From positions 145,036,270 to 145,100,269 of the forward strand of contig NC_079211.1 in NCBI RefSeq assembly GCF_029633865.1: DNA of 64,000 nucleotides, in the 5' to 3' direction. Below the pieces are notes generated by a model. It worked only from the letters and a program-made list of their open reading frames with translations, did no database searches and had not been told where the DNA came from. The stretch comes from Lampris incognitus. Lineage: Eukaryota > Chordata > Actinopteri > Lampriformes > Lampridae. Positions 47,011-57,568 of the stretch are shown here, in pieces (positions within the stretch are counted from its first letter, which is position 1; every line of letters begins with the position of its first letter). A program made the translations under genes and the position numbers.

Positions 47011-49690
47011 CAGACAGCAAGCATCCCTCTCCTTACACAGGACACACTCATTACCCTCCTCACAGATCACACGTCACTCACACACGTCCCGTCAGACTCT
47101 GATTAAAGAAGGCCAGGAATAAAGAGAATCTCCCCTCCACAGAGGCCAGGGGTCAGAATTTGCTTTCTTGCTCACAAGACACTTGCTGTCTTAAGAGAAT
47201 CCAACTCTGAGCTTTTACAGGGATACTCAAGTGGTGCTCCCCTGACACTGGGTTTGTTAACCCTCAACCCCAGCACCTGTTATGTGAATCTGAATTAACC
47301 GGTGTAAACACAACCTGGTTAGCACACCTAGATCTGCTCCGTGTTTATCTTTATGACAATATAAACCTTGATGTGTAACCCTAGGTCTGATCAGTATGGC
47401 AGTCTTATTGCACTCTGTATTTTACAAATGTTCTCCTGATACCACTCATTTTAAGGTGTGTCCATAATTTAAATGAGTCCATTTAAACCGGCTCATGGAG
47501 GGGAAACGGCAGTGTGAGAATAAATCCACACATCAGATCGAACTGTTGGGATAATCTGCATACCTGGACTCTGTGTGTGCATGTGTGTTCGAGAGAGACA
47601 ATACTTCCTCTCTACTTGCAATAAATCCTATGAATATACAGGATGAGGAAGATGTCCTGTTTGACTCAACCTACACTTTGTTTACTGAGTGAAACAACAC
47701 CCACTCTGTTGATACTCAGCTGTAGTGAGACAGGTACCAGCTGAACTCGACCATCTGTTTACTAGGAGCGATTTGATGCCTGTTCTGTTCCAGTTTCCGT
47801 CCGAAAGGGACTGGTCATATGGGATATCCCTACCAATCACCCCAACAGGTTAACCAGTCGTGTCTGGACTTCAATGACAATACTATGGATTATGATGGCA
47901 GTAATGATGTTTGAAGCGAACAGATGGACAGTGATAATGGCGTTCATGTCAAGAATAAAACAATGGACAATTGAGAGAGCGACTTGCTGACACTGTGACT
48001 GACTTTTAATGAGGGCTAAACGAAGGCAAAGCGATTTACAAAAAAAAAAAACAACCCAAAAAAAACAACACCCAACCCAGAATCGTCACTCGACTCAGAG
48101 GAAGTGCTACTTGTTTCAGACAGTGGTCATGCACAGTGGATGTGCCCATGACAAAGCATTGTTAAATTCTCCAGTTTACAGAGCAAATGATTTAATACTT
48201 GTCCACTTTCATTTCATTAAATGCTTTATGGCACAAGTACAAAATCAACAGAAACTCAGTCGTCATGAAACAAATGATTGGATATCCAAAGTCAACTTTT
48301 CTGGAATGAAGAAACATGGGCTGTTTTCTTTTTCATATTGGCCCAATTTTAGTTTCAGAATTAAAACAAATGGGGGCGGGGGGTTTACATCAGATCTCCT
48401 GGCCCTCTTTGCTACAGATCATCCCCCAAATGTGGCCACGAACTTGGTAAAAGTGGAAAAAGGATGCCCAAATAGGAGTCATGAGAGTTCCACACAACTC
48501 GTGACAATTTCTTTTCAGTAACTTTTTTTCCTCTGGTTATGAAAAATGTGACTTTGTTTTATAGAGCAGACAGTTCTAGAACTGAGTCCTAATGCCCCCT
48601 AGTGGTAACAGCCACCCCTAAACCGTGAATTGGCAAAATGACCATTTATTGACTCAGTAACGAACTTATATTTATGGAAAGACTTGGAAAATCCTGAAGT
48701 TTTTTTTTTTTTTTTGTCCAGGCCTTGATCAGCTGTGGAAATTAACATCCAAGAATTTTGGAAAGACCATGGATTATTTTTTTTCTGGGGGAAGATTGTT
48801 TATTGTTGAGCTTGGTTGCTGGCAGATTCTACTGAAGAATTTAGAACGGAGATGAAAATCTTAGTCCCTGGTTAGTGTTGAGTTGATATGTCCAACTAAA
48901 AGCCTAAAAAATTTGGATTTAAGTGCTGAACGAAAAGTATGGGACATATTAAATGGGAGATACTGGCGAATATTAGTTCTTGGAATTGTGGTTTGTGTTT
49001 ATCCAACAGATTATTTGAATTAAGAGTCCCTTGATGCAATTTGTCATCTGTTCTGCAAGCTTTATTTATCCTGTTTTTCTTTCAATTTGTCAGTCGGCCA
49101 GGCTATCAAGTCAACTGTTTTCTAAAAAATAAAGATGTCAAAATAACTGTTGATCCACAAACATTTCTAGTGTGTAATGAACAGTGGTTGATCAGTCGGC
49201 AGTTTCTGTAAGCGAATGAGTGTCAGACGTTCCTTTAGACTGCTTTTAGAGGGTTTTCCTTGGTACGTAGACGAGCCGGTGTGTTTGCTTTGATGTTTTT
49301 GAAAATGTTCATTTATTTGATAGAAATTTGATTTTGTCTCTTTACATAAAGATTGACTGCATAGAGTTCTCTACTAAATAGCAACCAACTGCCCACCTAC
49401 CCTGACAAAATGATTGCTTTGACAAAGTAAAACATGTAATTTGATAGTGGTGAATTTACAAGTCATCTTAAGACCATTGCAGAGGTCTTGTGTTTTGAGG
49501 ATAGGATCATCTGTTTCTGAAATGATTACCGAGTTCTATTTATTTTCTAATATGGTTGCATAGCATTTTACAATGAAATATGTTGGTTTCATTCTGTGGC
49601 ATTTAAAGGCTTGATTGACTTCACTTGTCTTGGTGGGGGACTTTGTTTTTGAGAGGGGAAAAAAAAGTTTCCGGTCTTAAAGGGTAATTC
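47011..49690 (+). other. pik3r1: Probable pik3r1 3' UTR and flank
   Basis: Candidate polyadenylation signals (AATAAA) lie at 47118 and near 47521, 47620, 47954 and 49124. Which one is used cannot be told. A 170-codon frame at 48009-48521 has no splice or motif support and is not called. Confidence 0.5.
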
Positions 49691-50290
49691 AATTTTTTAC
49701 AAGCCAGGTCACATTTTCATAGTTTTCACCATCATGCATATATATCAGTTATGAAGTCGTTTTGTTCACCAGCTTCATTCAGTAGCTGTTGGACGTGGAC
49801 CACCGCTGGACTCAGCTCTACATCGGTGTGTTATGGGACAAGTGAACAGGAGTCTTTAAACAACAAACCCCCCTCGTGTCTCAGTCAGACCGTGTCCATG
49901 ACTGTCCATTATCCACGACTTCTCTACTGTGCTGGCCGGCTAGTTTATGGGCGGTTACTACTACCTGGTAAGTATAGGCTGCTACTTCCTGCAGGGTGAA
50001 CCAGGAAGTAGATCAGCAGTGTCATCCACCATTGATCATATTGGACATTTCACGTCACAACGTTTAACTTTCACTTCCAAATACCTGGTTTAGATAATTT
50101 GGTTAAACTGGACTTGTTGAAACATGTCTGATCCTCCTGTCCAGGTTTCCCATTAGACACCTTTGTGAAGCTGAGTCCAGCGGTGGTCCATGTCCAACAT
50201 CTACTGGATGAAGACGGTGAGTAAAATGAGATCATAACTGGTATGTATGATGGAAAAAATTACAAAAGTAAGAGGTTGTGAAGATTTTTT
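49690..50290. mobile_element. Foldback (long inverted repeat) element
   Basis: 49716-49870 and 50110-50270 are inverted copies of about 150 bp. A shared core reads GGACCACCGCTGGACTCAGCT on the left strand. The middle is about 240 bp. No coding capacity. A related right end is at 62715-62825. Confidence 0.75.
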
Positions 50291-50299
50291 TTTTTTTGC

Positions 50300-51170
50300 A
50301 ATCCAGAGATGAAGTTTGTCATTGAATATCTAAAACCTGTAGGAGGATCCAGCCAGTAAAATATTTTTCTTTTAAATTAGCCAAGGACTGACGCTCCCTC
50401 CTGTCTTTTCAAAAGAAGCCTAATTTAGTTTCGGTGTCCGTCTCTCGTCTTGTAAAGTATTCCTTCTTAAGAGAAAGACATTTCTTCTTGGAGCATTGAC
50501 TTGGTCAGCGCTTGGGGGCAGTATCTCAGATAGAACCAAACCAAAAGTGGGACATGTTTGTCATCTGGGACCATAGACAGACAGTAAGCCTTTCATGGGT
50601 TTCCAGATGTGTGTCCTGCAGGCTGCAGTGTTGTAGTTTCTGTTTCAGACGGAGGTTTGTACGTTCATGTATGTTTTTTCCTGACCCTGAGATGGATGCA
50701 AACACCTGAACCAACCTTATCTCTCAACAAACTACTTGGCCTGTGTGTGTGTTTAATTTTTTTCTCAGTCTGTAGATGCCGTATTTTCTGAATCAGAAAC
50801 TCCACATGTCAATGTCTTGATTTTTCTGTTTCTCATTGCTTCTCATTAGTGTTGTAATAACCGGTTTAAGGACGGGCCACTGCAAGAGATAATAAAGCAC
50901 CTGTTTCATGAATGTCAGTCTGGTGCTGTTTTTTTGTGGTGTTTGACTCTTGTTTACTGGGTTTTGCCACCTGTGCTGTGATATAATTATATGTGATGTG
51001 TCTGTCTCACTGTCGCTGTCTGCCTGTCTCTCTCTCTTACTTGCTCTCTGTCTGTTTGATTGTCTGTGTCTCTTTCTGTCTGTCTGTATCTATTTGACTG
51101 TCTTGTGTGTCTGTCTGCTTGTCTGCCTGTCTCTGTCTGTCTCTCTGTCATAGACTGTAAACCATTCTAT
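50300..51170. other. Intergenic, no gene recognised
   Basis: Contains a (TGTC)n-like stretch at 51000-51150 and an AATAAA near 50892 that could be a distal pik3r1 polyadenylation signal. Confidence 0.35.
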
Positions 51171-51174
51171 TCAC

Positions 51175-52790
51175 TGCAGGAATTTTCATCATTTATTCTG
51201 GTCGGTGTCTATAAACCACCCAAGGCCTGCGTTAAAGAGTCGTTAAAACCCTTGGCTGATCAAATTACAAACATGGAATGCAAATATCCAGACTTCCTTC
51301 TCATTATTCTTGGGAATTTAGCAGCGCAAACCTCAACCACGAACTGCCACAATACAGACAGCATGTTAAATGTCCCACCAGAAAGAAAATCACTGGATCT
51401 TTGCTATACAATATTAAAGGACGTCTATCACTCTGTCCCCCATGCAGCCTTGGGACTCTCTGATCACTGTCTGATTCATCTCATTCCCACCTACAGGCAA
51501 GAACTAAACTCTGCAAATTCTGTGGATAAAAATGTGAGGAAATGTAACCAATGAGTCAAAACTGGAGCTCCTGGCCTGCCTCGACTGCACTGACTGGAGT
51601 GTTTTTGAGGCTGCATCTACAGACCTGGACAAACTTACTGACACTGACATCTTACATCAGCTTTTGTGAGGACATGTGTGTGCCCACCAAAACTTTCTGT
51701 ACCTTCAACAACAATAAGCCCTGGTTCACAGCAAAGCTCAGCAGCTTCATCAGGCCAAAGAGGAAGCCTGCAGGTGTGGAGATAGGATCTGGTATAACAA
51801 AGCCAGAAATACACTCACAAAGGAGATCAGAGTGGCAAAAAGGTGCTTATCTGAAAAGTTGAAAAACAGGTTCTCTGCCAACAACCCATCATCAGTCTGG
51901 AGTGGTTTGAAAGACATTACCCACTACAGGAGACCATCCCCCCACACTGCAGGGAACCATCAACTGGCTGATGACCTAAATGTGTTTTACTGCAGGATTG
52001 AAAAACTTTCACACCCCTCACCCTCTCCAACCACAACACACAACCACCTGCACTCCCTGCCAGCCACTCTCCCCTCCCCACCGAACCCCCACCCACACTC
52101 AGGATCTGTGTTGAGGACATGTGCTAGCTCTTAGCTTTTCCAGTGTTCAACACCATTGTCCCAGAGATCCTCCACTCCAAACTCACCCAGCTCAATGTAC
52201 CTACCTCCATCTACCAGTGGATTAAAAACTTCCTGACAGACAGGAGGCAGCTGGTAAGGCTGGGGAAAATCACATCCAGCACCCAGACAATCAGCACTGG
52301 CACCCCCCAGGGATGTGTGCTCTCCCCTCTACTCTTCTCTTCTACACAAATGACTGCACCTCAGATGACCCATCTGTTAAACTCCTGAAGTTTGCGGATG
52401 ACACAACCATCATTGGCCTTATTGAGGATGGTGACGAGTCTGCACATAGATGGGAGGAGGTTGATCAGCTGGCTGTCTGGTGCGGCCATAACAACCTGGA
52501 ACTGAACATGCCCAAAACAGTGGAAATGACAGTGGACTTCAGGAGGAGCCCCCCATCACCATACTCAACAGCATGATGTCTCGGTGAAAACCTACAGATT
52601 TCTGGGTTCCACAATCTCCCAGGACCTAAGGTGGGCATCCACCATAGACACAATCATCAAAAAGGCCCAGCAGACTTTCTCCGCCAGCTCAAGAAATTCA
52701 ACCTGCCTCAGGAACTGCTGCTTCAGTTCTACACTGCAATAATCCAGTATTCTCTGCACCATTGCACTTTATCACCTCTTATTTCACCTG
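51175..52790 (+). mobile_element. Rex1/L2-type LINE, internally deleted
   Basis: Plus frames encode an endonuclease part (LQEFSSFILVGVYKPP, then SLDLCYTILKDVYHSVPHAAL and LGLSDHC). RT follows: FNTIVPEILHSKL, DRRQLVRLGKITSS, TGTPQGCVLSPLLFS and KFADDTTIIGLI. A deletion near 52130 joins the linker to RT. Several stops are present. Confidence 0.88.
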
Positions 52791-52909
52791 TATAAGTCAA
52801 TCCTTGTGTATACGTATATCTAAAAAGATTGTTGTGTTGTAGTGTTACTCTATGTTAAGTGCACTGAGAGAGCCATGAAACCGGAGTCAAATTCCATGTT
52901 TGTGCAAAC

Positions 52910-53500
52910 CTACATGGCCAATAAACATAATTCTGATATCCTGCTAACATGCCAAAACATTTGGTTCATTCCATACCCATGCTTAACAATATATTTGTCT
53001 CCCCACCACCATATCAGTGCACCTCCAGTGAAAGGATCCAGCCAATTCCCATTGATGTTTCCAATCATGATGTCAAAACCAGAAGATTCATACACGTTTA
53101 TCACTGAGTTAACTGTACTCATCATCACTAGGCCTCATTCATCAAAAAAGCACTTCTGCTGCGAATGTTTACTTTTATAGTTGAAACACCTGTCACAGCC
53201 ACCTTCTTCTTTTTCTGCCTGTTTTTCAGTCATTTCGGGTCCTTTTGTTTCCGTCATAAATAACATTTGCTGTTGTGGTTGGTTTGGATCAAGTGGTTGA
53301 GTTTCCTGCTTTCTGTAATCAACTGTTATGGGCAGCTTTAAACATCTAATACAGCTGCTCATATTGGATCCCAGTTCAAATATTATTCCATGCCTGGTCT
53401 GGCTCTGCAGATGTTGATAACTCTTTGAATCAAACCAGTTTTTTGCAACATCTTTTGTGCCATTTACTGATATTGAGATACGTTTTTTCACAATCACAGG
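52910..53500 (-). other. Unassigned open frames
   Basis: Minus frames 53497-53135 (120 codons) and 53128-52910 read on with only a short break. They encode Cys/Trp-containing text (GCDRCFNYKSKHSQQKCF, then IWWWGDKYIVKHGYG). I did not recognise the family. It could be a retroelement ORF relic or an unknown gene. Confidence 0.3.
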
Positions 53501-53656
53501 ATCACAGGTTATGTATTGATACTGTTCTTTAAGGAAGAGGACATCAGTGACCAGGTCTGGTGATTGATTATTGATGGTTTTTAACCCTTGACCTCGAGTA
53601 ACAACATGTCAGTCCTCTCCTTCTCTGCCCTGCAGAAAATCAGATCCCTGCCCTGG

Positions 53657-54008
53657 GGCTTGTGGTAGAGTGGTGCAGTGGTTAGCGTGGTCGCCTCACA
53701 GCAAGAACGTCCTGGGTTCGAACCCAGAGGTTGTCCAACCTTGGGGATCATCCCAGGTCGTCCCAGGTGTGTAGAGTTTGCACGTTCTCCCCGTGTCTGC
53801 GTGGGTTTCCTCCGGGTGCTCCAGTTTCCTCCCACAGTCCAAAGACATGTAGGTCAGGTGAATCGGCCGTACTAAATCGTCTCTAGGTGTGACTGTCGGC
53901 CCTGTGATGGACTGGCGGCCTGTCCAGGGTGTCTCCCTGCCTGCCGCCCAATGACTGCTGGGATCGGCTCCAGCAGTCAATTCGGATAAGCGGCTTGGAT
54001 AATGGATG
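53657..54008 (+). mobile_element. tRNA-derived SINE, family B
   Basis: Full-length plus copy (GAGTGGTGCAGTGGTTAGCG, B box GGTTCGAACCC). Confidence 0.9.
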
Positions 54009-54233
54009 TCCTGGGACTATCATGTTGCACTCTTCATTCCCTAAAATGACATCCTTAAACTCTGATCCTCAAACCTCTGTCATGCTGTGGAGGGCCTCGT
54101 CCTTCTCACGCTCCACCTCCAGAGCAGAAGGGGATTTTTGTTGTCAACGTTGTGACTTCTGATGCATTTTGTGAAAGGGGCCCTTTGCATGCAGTCAGAG
54201 TTTTTATCCGAGAATGTGAAAGTGACCAGATGC

Positions 54234-54388
54234 TTTGATATTGTAACGTACACGGAAATGCAGTGAATTCGGGGGGCAGCCGTGGGAACCGCCACAGCAG
54301 GGACACGAACCCGTATCTCCTGCACCGCAGGCGACAACGTTAACCAGTCGACTAAATGGTCTCTATTCGTGTAAGTTACAATATCAAA
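54234..54388 (-). mobile_element. tRNA-like foldback element, family C (copy 2, complete ends)
   Basis: Outer inverted ends TTTGATATTGTAACGTACAC (left) and GTGTAAGTTACAATATCAAA (right). Inside is a minus-strand tRNA-like segment with A and B boxes, as at 8866-9033. Confidence 0.7.
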
Positions 54389-54928
54389 GTCAAGTGTCTG
54401 TCTGCCTCTGATCAGAACCAGTTCACTAAAGTCACTTCAACTGTGTCATCATGAGAAGGCTTGAGAATAAGATTGTCCTCTTCTACTCTTAACTTTGAAA
54501 ACTTGAAGGTTTGCCTCTATTAATGCTATATGTCTGTTGCATTATCATTGGAGTAGTTTTCAATCCAAACACACGCACGTCCATCCATTATCTAAGCCGC
54601 TTATCCCAATTGGGGTCCGAACTGGAGAGCAAAATGGGGTCAATTCAAACTGCAGTGTTTTTCCTGTCTTGCGTTGTATATGTCCTCTTCTTCTCCATCA
54701 ACAAATCAGTCCTGACCTCCCCCTCCATCCAACATATTCATGCATATGTACTCTGTGTTGCTCCTATTGACTTTCATTCCTCTCCTCTCCAGTGCATACC
54801 TCCACCTCTCCAGGCTCTCCTCAACCTGCTCCCTACTATTGTGTGACGACCAGATAATGTCACACAGTTGAACAGGTAATCCAATTAATTTAAGTTACAA
54901 TTTATATTGTAAATTAATTTATTAATGT

Positions 54929-55046
54929 CTGCAATGGTCTGGCGACCTGTCCAGGGTGTCTCCCCGCCTTCCGCCCAATGCCTGCTGGGATAGGCTCCAG
55001 CATCCCCGTGACCCTCATCAGGATAAGCGGTTCGGATAATGGATGG
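54929..55046 (+). mobile_element. SINE family B, 3' tail only
   Basis: GGTCTGGCGACCTGTCCAGG to GGTTCGGATAATGGATGG. 5' truncated. Confidence 0.85.
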
Positions 55047-55051
55047 AATTT

Positions 55052-55188
55052 ATTTTGTAACTTCTTCACACATTTCATTTTTTCACTGAATAAAAAGAAT
55101 TGTTCGACTGTGTGATGACAGATAATGTCACACAGTCGAACAATTCATTTTATTCAGTGAAAAAATGAAATGTGTGAAGTTGCAAAAT
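55052..55188. repeat. Near-perfect hairpin, about 60-bp arms
   Basis: 55052-55115 and 55128-55188 are complementary with few gaps around a 12-bp loop (TGACAGATAATG). The inner part TCACACAGTCGAACA resembles 54853-54876. Confidence 0.9.
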
Positions 55189-55289
55189 TTCTTGGGGGTG
55201 CTACACGGGTGATATGGCCTTTCTTGGGGGGGGGCTTAAGCCTTCTAAGCCCCCCCCCCAGCGCTGCCTATGGATGCCCCGATAATTGA

Positions 55290-56720
55290 AGCACACCCTC
55301 TGGTTAAACAATCTAGTTAAAAACTCCACTGACATCTCTCCTAAACACCTCCATAGGTATGTCATCTGGACCAACTGCCTTTCCACTTTTCATCCTCTTC
55401 ATAGCTGCCCTCACTTCTTCCTTGCTAATCGGATCCACCAAACTTCCTGATTCACTATCCCCACATCATCCAAACTTCCCTCTCTCTCATTTTCTTCATT
55501 CATCAGCCCGTCAAAGTACTCCTTCCACCTTCTCAGCACACTCTTTGCTTGTCAGCACATTTCCATCTCTGTCCTTGATCATCCTAACCTGCTGCACGTC
55601 CTTCCCAGCTTGGTCCGTCTGTCTACCCAATCAGTACAAGTCCTTTTCTCCTTGCTTGGTGTCTAACCTCTCATACAACTCACCATACGCCTTTTCCTTT
55701 TCCTTTGCCACCTCTCTCTTCCCCTTATGCTGCATCTCCTTGTACTCCTGTCTACTTTCTTCATCTCTCTGAATATCCACTTCTCCTTTGCCAACCTCTC
55801 CCTCTGTATACTTCGCTGTTCTTCCTCATTCCACCACCAAGTCTCCTTGTCTTCCTTCCTCTGTCCTGATGACACACCAAGTACCTTCCTAGCTGTCTCC
55901 CTCACTATTTCTGCAGTGCTTGCCCAGCCATCCAGCAACTCTTCACTAACACCCAGTGACTGTCTTAACTCCTGCCTGAACTCCATACAACAGCCTTCCT
56001 TCTTCAACTTCCACCATTTGATCTTCGGCTCTGCCTTCACTCTTCCTCTTCTTGGTCTCCAAACTCATCCTACAGACCACCATCCGATGCTGCCTAGCTA
56101 CGCTCTCCCCTGTCACCACCTTGCAGTCTCCAATCCCTTTTAGATGGCGCCTTCTACATAAGATATAGTCCACCTGTGTGCACTTTCCTCCACTCTTGTA
56201 CGTCTCCGTGTTCCTCCCTCTTCTTGAAATATGTATTCACTACAGCCATTTCCATCCTTTTCGCAAAATCCACCACCATCTGTCCTTCCACATTTCTCTC
56301 CTTGATACCATACCTACCCATCACCTCCTCATCACCTCTGTTCCCTTCACCAACATGTCCACTGAAGTCCGCTCCGAATCACCACTGTCTCCTCTTTGGG
56401 TACCCTCCCTGTCCACCATTTCATCCAACTCACTCCAGAATTCTTCTTTCCCCTCCATCTCACACCCAACTTGCAGGGCATATGTGCTGATAACATTCAG
56501 CAATACACCTTCGATTTCCAGCTTCATACTCATCACTCTCTTCACCTCCAGCACACTCTTGATATCCTCTTCCTTCAGAATTACCCCTCCCCCATTTCTC
56601 CTCCCATTCACACCATGGTAGAAGAGCTTGAACCCACCTCTGATGTTCCTGGCCTTACTTCCCTTCCAACTGGTCTCTTGCACACAGCATTTCTACCTTT
56701 AGCTCACTTCTTTCAAATGG
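55290..56720 (-). mobile_element. RTE-like LINE fragment
   Basis: Minus frames encode endonuclease-like text (GVNGRRNGGGVILKEED, then EGVLLNVISTYA) and then KIKWWKLKKEGC, VLGVSSGQRKEDKETWWWNE, QRERLAKEKW. Plus-strand Ser/Pro-rich frames here are shadows. Confidence 0.82.
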
Positions 56721-57180
56721 TAGTTCCCTAAAAAATGTCTGTTGAAATGTAAGGTTAGGTTTATTGTATTTTAAGGTGATTTCAGCAACACGTTTCTTTG
56801 ATCCGCAGTTTAACCATGCATGATGAGCTATGTCTTTTAAAAGTAAAAGCATAATCTGTATGAATTTATATCTTAAATTATATGATTATCATTTATTATA
56901 TTACTAGTTTGTATATTATGCCCACTTTAAATGAATGTATTCATTTAAAAACAATTGGTTCTGTCAAAATTCGTGCTAACATTACTGTATTTATGATTTT
57001 ATTTGCCAACACTTCTGTTAGGGATCGTGTTTTCAAAGGACAGCGGGTGAAAACACAGAAAGATGAAAAACAAGAACCTTGTGAGCCTCGCATTCCAGAC
57101 ACGTGAGTGCATATCGTGTTTTATCCTTCCAAAACAGACACAAAGACTGGAAATAAAACTCTGAACATGCTTGCTCTTTA
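56721..57180. other. Intergenic, no gene recognised
   Basis: AT-rich. A short plus frame ends at 57106 without supporting exons. Confidence 0.35.
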
Positions 57181-57186
57181 AAAACA

Positions 57187-57192
57187 TTTATT
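57187..57192 (-). terminator. Polyadenylation signal of the lectin-like gene
   Basis: AATAAA on the minus strand (TTTATT on plus), about 335 bp after the stop codon. Best candidate in the 3' UTR. Confidence 0.5.
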
Positions 57193-57527
57193 CCTACAAA
57201 AGAACAAAATGAAAGAAGAGACATTTGATTTCAGTTTTAGTGACTCTGAAACGTATTCTTTCAAACAAAGACCGATGATTTACCAACTGTCTCCGTTCAC
57301 ATATAATGCAGAATATTCCTAAGTATTTCAGATTTACAGAGAGAAGAGAGAGAGCAGAGTGAGCTCTGAGGAGAACTACATCAGTAAAACACAATGAGCC
57401 TGGATCGATGCTAAGTACGTTAGCGGAGGAAGACAGGATGGGTGGTTGGTTTTACATGTCGGTGGTTTGAGTTGAATTATAATGTTAAATGATATAAATG
57501 AAGAAATTAACGATGACTTGAATCTTT

Positions 57528-57568
57528 TTACTGTTGGGAATCAGACTTCTCCACGGGTTGTTTGTCTC
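57528..57568 (-). CDS. Lectin-like gene exon 6, stop codon
   Basis: Acceptor TTCTCCAG, then GDKQPVEKSDSQQ and TAA. Reading phase matches exon 5. Confidence 0.8.

Noticed and set aside
48009..48521. 170-codon frame after pik3r1
   Set aside because: It lies in the probable 3' UTR, starts in a lysine/glutamine low-complexity stretch and has no recognised domain.
55359..56621. Ser/Pro-rich plus-strand frames
   Set aside because: They are antisense shadows of an RTE-like LINE coding on the minus strand.
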